Assembly (NCBI RefSeq): GCF_001638985.1 | Contig: NW_017265141.1 | Coordinates: 613,001 to 677,000 of the forward strand | Source of the DNA: Phycomyces blakesleeanus NRRL 1555(-) | Lineage: Eukaryota; Mucoromycota; Mucoromycetes; Mucorales; Phycomycetaceae | DNA length: 64,000 nucleotides | Direction of reading: 5' to 3' | Shown here: in pieces, positions 20,768-32,398 of the stretch | Layout: every line of letters starts with the position of its first letter | Numbering within the stretch: position 1 is the stretch's first letter | Position numbers and translations under genes: made by a program | The notes under the pieces: model-generated | Told to the model about the DNA's origin: nothing | The model's input: the letters and a program-made list of their open reading frames with translations, nothing else | The model's database searches: none

Positions 20768-21030
20768 TGTCGGACATTATTTTGATGAATCCATAAAATC
20801 TGAAGATGGTTAATCGCAGTATAATGACTCTTCTTTTATTTATATATAATATAATAGCTACTGCAGATAATGCGCAGTATTAGTCTAAAAAACTGTATAA
20901 GATAATTCAATTCATATCAATAAAAAGTATATTTTATCCTCTCTTTGATTTTATGTATACTCCTTGATCCCCAGTGAGTTTGATCTTTTGACTTTGTTAT
21001 AGTAAAAGGAAGACCAACCCAGATTGGGAA
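20768..21030 (+). repeat. Left arm of the long-inverted-repeat element
   Basis: Pairs with 28,945-29,237 in inverted orientation. The same arm occurs alone at 32,937-33,062 (reverse) and 59,200-59,360 (forward), so it is a dispersed family. It includes the phrases GCAGATAATGCGCAGTATTAG and TTGACTTTGTTATAG. Confidence 0.7.
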
Positions 21031-21212
21031 CGATACTATTGTGTAATGCCCAAATTCTTGTCAGCCAATCAAGATGACGATTACACAGAATTCTCTTTTG
21101 AGAATGATAACCGAAGTGATTTCCTTTTGCTCACAAAAGAATTAGAAAGCACATAGCTTAACAAAAGTAGAATAGAAACTGAAACAGACATTTATAATGG
21201 CTGAGTAGATTT

Positions 21213-21540
21213 CATTATGGCGGGATGAATGGCAGTTGGACCAAAAGTAGGCACATAACTGCCATTTTTTTGGTCAAAACCCAATAAAATCTCTGCCATT
21301 TGTTGTAAGATGGTAATGTCATTCGTAGCAATTCAAAAAAGTAACATGAAAACACTTTTTTTGTTGCTGTATGATATTTTCAATACTGTAAAAAATGTTT
21401 GTAAACTGTAATGACTATTTTGAGTATTGAAATATATGTTTTATTAAATATCAAAGATGTCAACAATTATTAAGATTAATAATTTTTGGAATGTATGAAC
21501 AAAATGGTAACAGAACTACCATTTTTTTATTTTTTAAACT
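21213..21540. repeat. Left subterminal repeats of CACTA copy 1
   Basis: The motifs TGGCAGTTGG, TAACTGCCATTTTT, CTGCCATTTG, GATGGTAA and AATGGTAACAG recur in both orientations within 320 bases of the left end. They match motifs at the right end and in the other copies, so they are likely transposase or accessory protein sites. Confidence 0.65.
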
Positions 21541-21840
21541 ATGTTCTTTTTTATTAGGTATTCTTTTTATCTTGATAAATTGGCAATTTGATTTTATTTA
21601 AATCGAGTAATGGCGTATAGAGCATATAGGAAATGAAGAGAAAAGCATAAGATGTATAGAGAATAGAAAAAAACCGGATTATATAAAGAAGAAAAGAAAG
21701 ACGGGGCATATAGAAATTAAAAAAAAACATAAGAAATAGAGAAAAATAAAAAAGAAATATAAGATACAAGGAGGATATAAAAAATATAAAAGATATAAGG
21801 ATATAGAGCATATAGAAAAATAAGGTAAAAATAAAAAGGA

Positions 21841-24800
21841 TTACAGAATGGAAAGTTTGCCTTTAGTAATATGCATGTTATTGTTAAAGATATAATAGGG
21901 TACAATTACATAAAACTGATTTCCATTCAGTGGGTATTGGACCAGACCAACTTGATGACAAATGTCATTTACACTTATAACTGCATAAGTTGATTGCATT
22001 TGGTGGCCTAGTGTACAGGTGCTTTGTGACTGTTGTTTGATAATAAGTACTGATGAGTCATGGCCAGCCGCGTCATGTTCCTTTATGACCTCCACAAAAG
22101 CAAGAAAGTGTGGGAAGCTATGGAAATCTATATGCTGAAAGTAGAACTGTACTGTACTGACAAGCCAGCTGTAAACAATTACATTACGGTTACTAAAATA
22201 AATAAATAAATAGAATGTAAGCAACTTTTGATTGTATATTGAGAAATATTATACTTACTTTCTATAGGGGCAAGTAAATATCACATAGTGGTTGCCACGG
22301 CTGGTTTCGTTTTTCTTTCTTTGGTACATGCATGAGAAATGTACAGTCGAGTCCATCCACAGACGTGCAGCTACAACAACAACAGAGTCACCAAACTTGT
22401 GGTCAGTCAAGCCTGTTGTTCTCCAGTAATATTTCAATAAAGCTTCCTTCACACTAGGGTCACCTACACCTTCCACTGAATCATCATTCAAATTAACAAA
22501 CTGATGAAACTGCTCCCATAACTGCGCACCACAAGGATCATTAGGAAGGTCCATGTAGCTCTCTCTTCCATACAGCTTTGGCCGAATGAGGTTGATTTCA
22601 TCACAGATACTGATTGCCATGCTAGTATAATTGTGAATTGCAAATTGCTTGATGAGAAAACAGGCGTTTCAGCCACCCTTTGATTTGAACTTTATCAATT
22701 TTGAGAAGACGCCAATTACTCTCTCCATTGAGCGAGTGGAGTAGCATTGCAGGGGGCCTTGCTGCTTGATGATATAGGGTATATGGACCAGGTAATGTTG
22801 CACTGGTTGGAAAACACTACGAGACAGAGTATTATTCTGGACTTTTTGGTATAAAAACGAGTGCCAGTGCTTGAAGTATCTATTATTAATATTTAAAAAA
22901 TAGTAACAATCAGCTATTTATAATGATAATGTATGAGATGTAAAATAACTTACAACTCCATCTCATCAAGCAATTCTGATGTCAATGTCCATCGCAAGGC
23001 AAGTGCGCAACCTTTCACGAGAGATAATAGGACTGTCTTGACAGCTCTATTTGGTAAATAAGACACAACGAAAGTGGGGACAAGGTATAAGAGAAAGTGT
23101 AGCCAGTCAACTGCACAAGTACCATCAATCTTGGCAAATACGTTGTCAAAACTGCCTTGAAATGAGATGGGTATATATTTTTGTGAGCTAGTGATACAGT
23201 TTCCAATTGTTACAAGATCTGCTCTTGGTATATGAAAAGGGTATTTGGTGGTATTGAGGATATTGTCTGAATGGGTATAATAAAATTTAGTTTCCTTTGT
23301 GAGGGTGACGGTAATCAGGTCATACACAAGCTTTCCAATCCCTCTTGCAATTAAATGAAGTTCATCTAATGCGAAAAATGATGATCCAGAGAAGGTTGAG
23401 AGTTGGGTATATATGCTTGGCTGGTATATATTCTTCGACTATTACAAGCAGTTATTTAGTATGAAAAAAAGATGGCTAATTAAACATTTGTATACTTACA
23501 AGGTTGCCTACTTTGAAGTCTTCCAAAGGTCTTAACTGGGTGGAAATGTCATCAAAGTACATGCCATGCCGTCTGTTAGTAGGGCATTTGCCTTTGGTCT
23601 CACAAAAACGGCAACCAAATAAACTTGTATGGGAACCAATGTGGACCATATCAGCTACAGCTGGAATATTGCCAGAAGCAAGCATTAGATAGACCTTGGA
23701 TCTGCAAAGCTCCACTCCATTGTGCTTAACAACCAAGCCATGCGCCTCAAGATCTCGCAATTCATTGATGATAAATATAAGAAAGGAGTCCAAATGAGTT
23801 GGCTTTTTGGAGCCAGGCAAGATTGCCAGTTACAAAAGGTATTTGTTGGTATATCTAAGTATTTTATTAGTAACTTTTTTTTAAAAAATTGTAATAATAA
23901 TAATAAATAGTAATAAATTAATTAATTACCTGATGAATGAGTCTAGATTGAATATTATGCAATAGATGCTGGTATATGAGTTTTTGCCTTTCTTTTGATT
24001 GACAAACCTATCAGTATAAAGCCCAATGGCAATATCATTGGGATTGGAGAACAGGCCCTGCTGCACCAACTGCTTGTAATTGTCACCATCCAAAATGTTG
24101 GTTAGCTGACCAGCTACAGATTCCCGGTTTGCTCTGTAACAGAGGAGTTCTCTTGTGGCTGGATCTGCCAACATTTGAGAAAGCATATCCCCAACTGACA
24201 TAAGTTTCATACTGGCGGCTGGTGTCTGACTTTGATCAGGATCAGTCTTGTATCGCGGTTTGCTGCAGTCAACACAAGATTCCAGGTCATCATTAATGCC
24301 ATACAATCGACAACCACTAGAGCAGACATCATACTCATGGCCGTTGACACTTGACTTTGACTTGAGCAAAGCATCAACAGTTTTGCCATGACTGATCTTA
24401 GCCCCAGGTTCTAAAAAAAAACGATATCACTACATGTTAGTGATCTGGAATTAAAGTACAAGGTAACAGAAAATATAATATTTTACCTATCATTATATCA
24501 TCATGGTCTCGGATGACAGTGTTTATAAATTGAACAAGGTCTCTATATGCTGCTCTAGCAATTCTATGCTGTAGCATTAATTGAGACAGATGAATACTCA
24601 TCAACTCGGCCTTGGTAAAAGTATTTGTACTGATTCGGCTGCTGTCATAAATGTGAGCTTCACCCTCACTGTCCTTAAAATTACATGCACACTTATATGA
24701 AATAGTATTATCAAGCTCCATAGACTCCATAGTATATTCTGTAATATATTATTTAGTAATTGGAAAATAAATAATACAATTACAGCTCTTTTCATTACCT

Positions 24801-25030
24801 GAATTGCTAACAGATTCATCTTCATTACTAGTATCATTTTTGTCATGGTACATGTCAATATCATCCAGAATAGACTGGCCAATTTCAGTCATTGTTGCTG
24901 AATCTCATCTGTGAATTCTCTTGTGGTTTTGCAGCTTCTGGTAGTTATCAAAAAACAAGACACATTGATCACATTGGTATTGCTGTGTAGATATTCTATC
25001 TCTCTGCTGGCTGGTGTTGGAAGAAGACAT
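21841..25030 (-). pseudogene. CACTA Tnp2 transposase, copy 1 (seven exons, premature stops)
   Basis: Exons from the internal ATG: 24892-24799, 24738-24487, 24410-23930, 23854-23500, 23438-22954, 22879-22259, 22192-21841. All have GT-AG borders and total 2,640 nt. An upstream ATG (25030) opens in the same frame with a C2H2 finger (Cys-X2-Cys-X12-His-X3-His), but a TGA at 24907-24905 separates it from the internal ATG. Core motifs: GCRLYGINDDLESCVDC, then GLYTDRFVNQKK, LPGSKKPTHLDSF and GSHTSLFGCRFC. A TGA at 22671-22669 in exon 6 replaces the CGA seen in copy 2, truncating the protein. It would cut and join element ends in the nucleus (family role). Confidence 0.9.
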
Positions 25031-26467
25031 ATTGGTTGGGTTGGTACGTATGTAATATATAAAATAAAGCTGCGAAGAGGATTTTGGTGCTATTCATTAA
25101 ATGTAAAAGATATCTTTATATACTCTTTATTTTTTAACCAAAATGCTTGTGGCTCTTTTTCTTTTTCTCTCTCATAGTGATGATATAGCAATAATTACAG
25201 TAATGTCAATGCTAGATAAAACACCTGTCAGTAAATAATTCCCGTAGTTGGAAAGATTCTTCTTCATTAATAATTATGATATAAGTTAAAATACTTCTTG
25301 GTTGACAAGGAGATACTATTAAAAGAGCACCAGTGAAACAGACACGTACTCTTTACTTGTGAGAAATTAGATATTCTTTGGGTTTTATAAAGAGGTATAT
25401 GTATATTTAGGATAATTAACAACCAAATAATTTATGTTTTTTTTTAAATAAATTATCAATTACTCTCTAATACCAAAGGCAAAGAAAAACAGCCTTCTAA
25501 TAATTAACAGTTAAAAAAAAGTAGTACTGTCTAAACACATTGATAGAAAAGACATATTTATATTATCTGTGTTGTAATAATAGTATTTTTGAGATGTTAA
25601 ATATATTTAGCTAATAGCATTATTTTCTTGTTTATGTATAAAACTTAAAGAAATAGATATAAATAATGAGGGCTATAGTCTGATACTCTTTTATGGACAT
25701 CATCAAGATAAGCACTGCTGATTGAAAGAGGTGTTAATTGAAAGTGCCAATGTGAGTTAAAGCACATCTTTTTCAAAAATGTATGGTTTCAGTCAAAAAT
25801 GCCCCTTGGTAAATAATAGTAATGACAGTTAAAATTATTTTTATCTTCAATAACAGCATCAATCAAAACGCGTTTTAGTCAATAATGTTAATAAGTATGA
25901 TAAGGATTTGAGTATCATAACATTTACTTTAATGTTGATAAAAAGGGGCTAATTAACTATATGATGTTCAGATGTTATATAGCTACTGTAGAGTATATTT
26001 AAATTTATAATTTTAACTGGTACAGGGTTTTGTCACTGAGAACTTTAACCAAATATCATGCTATATCTGCAATATGTATAGAGTTATATTATTATATCAT
26101 ATACTTTAAAACATTTAATATGTAGACAGTGCAAAGTATGAACATTTATAAATATAATATTGATTTAAAGTCTAATTCATTTTATCTTTATATTTCTTAC
26201 AGTTTTGTTGTATTTGACATAAAAAGACTGTATCATGTTCACATGAGCTACTGCAGACAGGTGCAGACAGATATATACAAGTACATAAGTATACCTTCTT
26301 TTATATGTTTTGTTTGTACATCTGTCTGTATCTTTTTCATATAAATAGCTATCAATTGCTTGTAATAAATCATTGCCTTTCTCAAACTCAAATCACTCTT
26401 ATTTTACTTGTCTAAACTATCATCTTTTCTTTTCAACTCACTGCTTATAGCTAAAAAAAACTTAAAC
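25031..26467. promoter_or_regulatory. Shared divergent upstream region of CACTA copy 1
   Basis: 1.44 kb without genes between the two divergent start codons, conserved in copies 2 and 3. It probably holds both promoters. I see no certain TATA box or binding-site array, only AT-rich sequence. The frame at 26,129-26,344 has no known motif and lies in this leader. Confidence 0.45.
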
Positions 26468-27498
26468 ATGTCCGATATTAACACAACTCTCCTCAACTCA
26501 ATTCAAAAGATTGAGGTTGATCTTGCTGAAATCAAGCAAGCATTGCGTGAGCTTCAAAGGCAATTCAGTAATCAATTTGCACCAGCAGTCAGTGTGAAAG
26601 ATCTAACTATAATGCAACAAAGCATTATTGAGCAGAGCTGTAAGTCATATATATTCTGTGCTTAGATGTTTATTTACTTTATTAATTTTGTCATATATTT
26701 TTTGTAGCTCTTGAGTGCATTGCCAAGTTTGTGAAAAGAGCCCAGCTCACAGAGTACTCTGATCAGCTTGGTAAGCAAGTAATCAATACTGGCGGCAAGT
26801 TCAAAGGAAAAAACAAAGCACAAAAATACAATCTGTTACTTCAGATTCTTCACGAGCAGAACTGGAAGGCGCACTACAAAGAATTTCCACAAGGGCAGCC
26901 TTTGCCCCCATTAGTCCCTCTTTCAGACCATGATTTGACAGTAAAAAGACTGCATCTCAAAACATTAGGCCGTATCGTAAAGCATGATATCATTGACAAC
27001 GACTATCTTGTGGCCTCAAAAGAATGGAATAATATCCCAGAGAAAAACAGGGAATACTACATGATGCATTTGGAGAGGTTGGTAAAGAATGGTGGATTGC
27101 ACATCTACCAATGTAAAAGAATGTGGTGTGCAAGAAGTCTTCTTTGGGAAAGCTTCAAGAGCAACAACCAGACGCACAAGAGAAGAATGGCAGAGAAGAA
27201 CAAAGTAAGTTTATCAATTAACAAATCTATATATTGTAAACTTTAATTAACATTGTTTCCTTTTATTATGCTATAGAAACAGCAAGACATAAGTGATTCT
27301 TTGCTTTCTTCTTCTGATATGTCAGAAACTGGTGATTATGAGTCGCCCATAATGGCAGATGTGCTGTAAGTTACCATTGTTGCTTTTTCTCATGCACTGT
27401 TAATACAAAACTAATATAAACTTCTTACTCTTTTATGTAGGTCTCCTCCACTCACAGCAAGTGTTGAGCCTGCTCGCAAGAGAAGCCGAAGATCGTAG
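26468..27498 (+). CDS. CACTA accessory protein, copy 1 (four exons, intact, 271 aa)
   Basis: Exons 26468-26639, 26708-27204, 27277-27365 and 27441-27498, all GT-AG, sum to 816 nt ending in TAG. Residues 1-50 form a heptad-like coiled coil (LLNSIQKIEVDLAEIKQALR). The middle has a K-rich block, a P-rich turn (GQPLPPLVPLSDHDL) and a 34-residue signature starting WNNIPEKNRE, with Gly, Cys and Trp at 24, 30 and 34. The C-terminus is Ser/acidic, then a basic ARKRSRRS tail that looks like a nuclear signal. No family known to me by name. By position it parallels the second protein of plant CACTA elements, which binds subterminal repeats (inference). Confidence 0.82.
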
Positions 27499-28494
27499 TT
27501 TGGCTGCTGTGATTGGCCGAGTTTGATTGTTTTAGTCTGTCTTTAGTGCATTTTTTTTCTTATCTAGTCATTTTTCTTTTTATGTTTTTTATTCCTTTTT
27601 TCTTTCATATAAAAACTTTATTGACCTCTTTCATATGATTGCTAATGTTGTGATTACAAGAATTTGAAGCTAATGTACAACATCTACAATTCCATTACAT
27701 TCAAATATAAAAGGAAATAGTATATAGCTTTTTTTTGAAAAAAAAAATTAATAGTAATATTTTTGTACTGATATATTATACTCGGGAGTTATTCTATTAT
27801 ATGTAAGTATATTGAGTAGAATAAACACTTTGAGCTTTCTAACAAGATGCTCATTTCAGTTGCATGAATCAGATTTGAATTAGCTTCATGTTATATGACT
27901 TGAATCTTTGCTCAAGTTTTTCTTCTTCTATGATAACAACTTTCTATAGTGCTTATGTTTTATTGCTTTTCTTATATATAGATCTTAAATATTAATACAT
28001 TCTTTAATATGTATATATATTCTTAGAGTAAATGTTTATTTTACTGAACAAGTAAGCATATTATATAAAGGTAAGCATTATAATAATATTATATCTATTT
28101 ATTTATTTTAAGTTTTTTCTCTAATATTAATATATTTGTAAAAATTGGTAAAAAATAATAAGTGTTATCTAAGATATATTAGAATACCCAAAGTATATGA
28201 AATACAATTTAAATAGTAGTGTTTTACTACATACGTTTTGCAGTAGCTAAACAGAATCATTTTTTATTGCCAGTGACCAATGGAATTGTTTTTTCATTAT
28301 TACTATTATTATTATCATTTTTATTTAATAAAACATGTATTGAAATAAAGATTCAATTCAATTAAACCCAATTCAATACTGTATAATAAAAAACAGGCCA
28401 TTCTGTTAAAGCCACAAAGAAAAAACAAGAGGTTGTGCTAGAATTGAAAGCAATAGAACAAAAGAAAGAATGTAATAAAGAAAAGGAAGGATGC
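27499..28494. other. Non-coding 3' part of CACTA copy 1
   Basis: About 1 kb of AT-rich sequence downstream of the accessory gene, conserved in copies 2 (about 34,825-35,820) and 3 (about 60,070-61,075). No coding frame. It contains likely poly(A) signals and a tract of CTATTATTATCATT repeats. Confidence 0.55.
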
Positions 28495-28761
28495 TTGATT
28501 TTTTTTTTGAAAAAATGGTAACAGTGCCTGTTTTGGCTTTTTACATATAAATAACTGTCATTTTTTATTATGAAAAAAATGGTAACAGTGCTTGTTTTGG
28601 CTTTTTACATAATAAATAACTGCCATTTTTTACTATGTAAAAAATGGTAACAGTGCCTGTTTTGGCCTTATACAGAGTCATAACTGCCATTTTTTATTAA
28701 GGAAAAAATGGCAGTTATGTTACCAAAGTGGTAACATGTTACCGTTTTCTCTGCTGTAGTG
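28495..28761. repeat. Right subterminal repeat array of CACTA copy 1
   Basis: Units of the form AAAAAATGGTAACAGTGCCTG then TAACTGCCATTTTTTA occur three to four times in tandem, each able to form a hairpin between TGGTAACA or TGGCAGTTA and its complement. The outermost part has ATGGCAGTTATGTTACC, then TGGTAACATGTTACC up to the CACTA end. Confidence 0.75.
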
Positions 28762-29237
28762 TTTAGAAAAGATATAAAAGAGGGCATTATTTTATTCAAT
28801 AAAATTTATCTATCTTTCTATCCTCTTTTTATTCTTTTAACTTCATTTACGATTCCCAGTAGGTTTGATCAATTTTGGCTGTGTTATAGCATTGGAACAA
28901 CAAGCCAGATCGAAAATGATAATTGTGACATTTCCAATCTGAGTTGGTCTTCCTTTTACTATAACAAAGTCAAAAGGTCAAACCCACTGGGGATCAAGAA
29001 GTATATATAAAATCAAAGAGAGAATAAAAGATACTTTTTATTGATATAAATTAAATTGTTTTATATAGTTTTCTAGACTAATACTGCGCATTATCTGCAG
29101 TAGCTATTATATTATATTTAAATAAAAGAAGAGTCATTATTCTGCAGTTAATGCTCAGAAACATGTTACTGTGCATAAAGATATACTGTAGTTAACCATC
29201 TTCAGATTTTACAGATTCATCAAAATAATGTCTGACA
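28762..29237 (-). repeat. Right half and arm of the long-inverted-repeat element
   Basis: Resumes the host repeat directly after the TTT duplication (TTTAGAAAAGATATAAAAG). From about 28,945 it is the inverted partner of 20,768-21,030. The frame at 28,759-29,010 is not considered a gene. Confidence 0.65.
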
Positions 29238-30075
29238 ATTGTTGTTTTTGATTTGGGTTGTTCTTCCAATGCTATAAGAGCATCCCCAGCAGTTACATTT
29301 AAATCCAGCTTTACACAAAATACATATACTTTAGCAAATTTACCAAAAAAAAAACAGCACCAGCAGTTACATTTCTGAAAACATTTAATAAAAAATTTGG
29401 CAAATTTACGGCCTGCTCCATGGATTTACATGTACTTTTTTTTTAAAAAATTGCCTTTGCGTTTTAACTTTCTTTTATTTTTCTTTGAATTAAACAATAG
29501 AATATAACAATGGTTAGAAAAATTTTCAGAAATTATATTTGTTACAAAGCTAACAATCTAAGAAATATTTAACTTGCATTTTTAATATTATAAAGAGACA
29601 AATGTCTAATAAAATGATTTTAGAAAAAAAATTACTTGTAAAGACTATATTAGATAGTGAGGTCTTGAAAAAAAATAGCAAATGTTACTGAAATTTGTCC
29701 CACCATTTTTTGGCTGTTTTAAAGCACCAAAGTGGCTTAAAAACATTTGGAAAAAAAGGAGGAAATGTAACTGCTGGGGATGCTCTAATACAGCCAAAAT
29801 TGATTAAACCCACTGGGAATTGTAAACAAAGATAAAAGAATAAAAAGAGAATAGAAAGATAGATAACTTTTATTGAATGAAATAATATTCTCTTTTATAT
29901 CTTTTCTAAACCTACCCAGCCATTATAAATGTCTGTTTCGGTTTCTATTCTACTTTTGTTAAGCTATGTGCTTTCTAATTCTTTTGTGAGCAAAAGAAAA
30001 TCACTTCGGTTGTCGTTCTCAAAAGAGAATTCTGTATAATTGTTATTCTGATTGGCTGACAAGAATTTGGGCACA
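29238..30075 (-). repeat. Second copy of the long-inverted-repeat interior, carrying the CACTA empty site
   Basis: Outside the MITE this segment is the reverse complement of the interior of the 20,768-29,237 element: 29,789-29,910 matches 28,762-28,890, and 29,908-30,070 matches 21,040-21,212. AAA at 29,908-29,910 corresponds to the single TTT target before CACTA copy 1 inserted. No gene is present. Confidence 0.8.
29278..29785. mobile_element. Tourist-like MITE, 508 bp
   Basis: Perfect terminal inverted repeats starting GAGCATCCCCAGCAGTTACA, about 23 bp, at 29278 and (complement) 29785. TAA is duplicated at 29275-29277 and 29786-29788; TWA-type 3-bp duplications are typical of PIF/Harbinger and their Tourist MITEs. 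The pre-insertion sequence (CTATAACACAGCC) is present at 28,885-28,900 in complement. No coding sequence is inside, so it depends on a transposase elsewhere. Confidence 0.85.
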
Positions 30076-30361
30076 ACAATATCTTCCAATTTACTATAAA
30101 TGTAGCCAAATTGGTCAAGCTTTTGTTAAGTCGACTGGGTGTATTTTTCTATTATTTTAACTTTTATAAGTTTTAATAATAGATCACTACCAACTAGAAC
30201 ATTGTGAATAAATAGGAACAGATAGGAATATAGAGAATTGAATGCTTTTTATTAATATAAATCTTGAAGTATTTATATAGATTTCTTAAAAGTGAAGCTA
30301 TCTAATCTAATTATTTTATTCAAGACATATTGGTTTTACATTTATGAAAGGCAATAGAATA

Positions 30362-32223
30362 TAGTAAAAAACATTTGTAAGACACATAATTTGAGAAAAT
30401 AAGGCGCACTTTTGAGATTTTAATTTCTTTTTTAGAAAAACAAAAAGTGATGTACCAAGCAAGTATTATCATTTTTTCTTGCAGAAAATTATGCAAGAAG
30501 TGCATCAAGTCCCATTTATATATGACATCTAAAAAATAAAAAGATTTTTTCAAAATATTAGTGGCAACAAGAAGGTATAAAACCAAAAGACTTAGTTTCA
30601 GTGTATATAACATGACTTACTGTAATATATTGTGACTCACTCTATTAACTTTTGTGAACAAATTTAACAAAAAGAATTGCATGTATAAAGCTTTACTTGT
30701 AATATAAAAAACAATATATACTTTCTTTCTCAATTATCTCAGCTTTTACTATAACAGAATGTCCTCCTTTAAATTTGTGTATGAAGATAGTCAAGAAAAG
30801 AGTGTTAATGAAGATAGTTCTCAAGCTTTGATTCATATAATTGATGAGGATTATCATGGTCTTGAGACAATAGCAACTCATTCTCAATTCCTTGAATCAA
30901 GAAATAGAGATAGGATTTCAGAAGTCTCAGAGGTATGTTTTTTTTTTAAAAAAAAAGTGGTAATTAAAAATGCATTTAAATATATATATATCTAATTTAG
31001 AGTAATCAGACAGAGAACCAAGTGGGAAGTCCAAGCATCCCCCCACCAAAAAAAGCAAGACTACTTGTCAGTATAATACTTACACTAATGAGAACATCAT
31101 CAAGTTTTTCAAGCTGAAAGATGAGAAATTGCTTAGTGCTAAGACTGCAGCAAAGCAATTGAACATAAGTGCCAGAGTGGCACAATTTTGGGTGAAGAAG
31201 TACAATGAAGACCCAGACAACTTGTTCAATCATGACAAGAAGGGTGGGAAAAAATAACTGACTGACGAGCACAAGAAATGCATTAAAGAATTCATTGCAG
31301 AAGATACATCTGTCTATGTTAAAGACGTGATGGACTATTGCATCTTAGTGTTTGGCAATATCAACGTGTTAAAAGAGACTGTCAGGAGGTTTATGGCCAA
31401 CAAATGCAATCTCACATTGAAAAAGATCTATAAGCAGTCTGTAGCAAAGAACAGTGAAGAGAATATTGAGGCAAAATATAACTGGATTCTGCAGATGAAG
31501 AAAACAAGTGCCAACTACATGACAAACTGTGTTTTCTTGGACAAGTCAGCCTTTGATATCAACATGTGGCACAGAAGAGAATGGTTCGAGAAGGGAAAGA
31601 AGGAAGTCACCACCACCCCAACCACCAGGTTCCACCCTCTTACCATTTTTGGGGCTATGTTGGCCAAAGGCCTTATATATATCAGCTTGAGGAATCCTAA
31701 GTTCTGTAAGCAGTTCTCTTCTGCTGAGTCTGGCTCAAAGGGTACAGTGGCCAGACATTTCTTTATGTTTGTGAAAGCTGTCTTTGATAAGATAGATAAG
31801 TATGTCAATATGAAGGGGAACTTTCTGGTGATAGATAATGCACCCATCCACCAGAGTGCAGATATCAGTCTATATATCTCCTCTAGGTGATATAATTTTA
31901 TCTACCTTCTAGTATACTCTCCACAACTCAATTCTATTGAGATGTTTTGGAAAGTAGTAAAGAACAGAGTGCAAAGAAAGAGTTTGAATAACAATGAGAC
32001 TATTCTCATCTGAATCGAGAATAGATGGTGTAGTCTTAGCAATGAGAACTACCATAACATTGTCTAGCATTCTGTAAACCAGTTGACAAAATATGAAAAT
32101 AAAGAACCTTTGTGATTTCTCATTTTTTACATAATATAACATACACTCAATTGTGGGACTTATATTCTTGAATTTTGTGTCTTAAATATTTGAATTGCGC
32201 GCCTTATATAGTGTTTTTTACTG
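30362..32223 (+). mobile_element. DD34E Tc1/mariner-like element, 1.86 kb
   Basis: The ends TAGTAAAAAACA (30362) and, in complement, CAGTAAAAAACA (32223) are flanked by TA on both sides (30360-30361 and 32224-32225), as expected for this superfamily. Inside each end lie degenerate direct repeats of about 20 bp with TAAG-N-C-N-C cores: two on the left, three on the right. It contains one transposase pseudogene. Confidence 0.8.
30759..32117 (+). pseudogene. DD34E transposase with 5' exon, broken
   Basis: Exon 1 (30759-30931) encodes an acidic/Ser-rich N-terminus and ends at a GTATGT donor. Exon 2 starts after TTTAG at 31000 and contains a basic PPPKKARL motif (possible nuclear signal). A frameshift near 31,067 leads to a helix-turn-helix (KTAAKQLNISARVAQFWVKK). 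The catalytic part has Asp in VFLDKSAFDIN, Asp in LVIDNAPIH and Glu in YSPQLNSIEMFW, with 34 residues between the last two. Stops: TAA after GGKK (near 31,256), one within the 34-residue stretch (31,888), and two near the C-terminus. Family Tc1/IS630-like. Confidence 0.8.
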
Positions 32224-32398
32224 TATGTCTTGATTAACAAAAAAAGGAACCAATCGGTAAAACATTGAGGGTGTATGTTAAAAGGAATAACTAATTAGAT
32301 ATCTGACTTAAGGGTTTTGATATACAATGTCAACTCTGACACAAGTGCCAGAAAAGAAATATCAGATTGAAGCCTGACAACTTGCTATAATTGCTGAT

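Larger units (their letters stand above)
21213..28761. mobile_element. CACTA element copy 1, 7.55 kb
   Basis: The left end reads CATTATGGCGGGATGAATGG from 21213 (one base off CACTATGG). The right end in complement reads CACTACAGCAGAGAAAACGG from 28761. TTT lies on both sides (21210-21212 and 28762-28764). An uninterrupted copy of the host repeat at about 29,908-29,910 has TTT once, proving the insertion and its 3-bp duplication. It contains a seven-exon Tnp2 transposase gene (minus) and a four-exon accessory gene (plus), divergent. It is closely related along its length to copies 2 and 3. Confidence 0.93.
20768..29237. mobile_element. Long-inverted-repeat element, split by CACTA copy 1
   Basis: The outer ends read TGTCGGACATTATTTTGATG (from 20768) and, in complement, TGTCAGACATTATTTTGATG (from 29237). 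Arms of about 250 bases follow, matching from GAAGATGGTTAA through CTACTGCAGATAATGCGCAG to TGTTATAGTAAAAGGAAG. The right arm carries a small insertion of about 45 bases. Without the CACTA insertion the element would be about 920 bp, with no coding frame, so it is a non-autonomous or foldback-type element. I could not identify a target duplication or superfamily. Confidence 0.65.
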
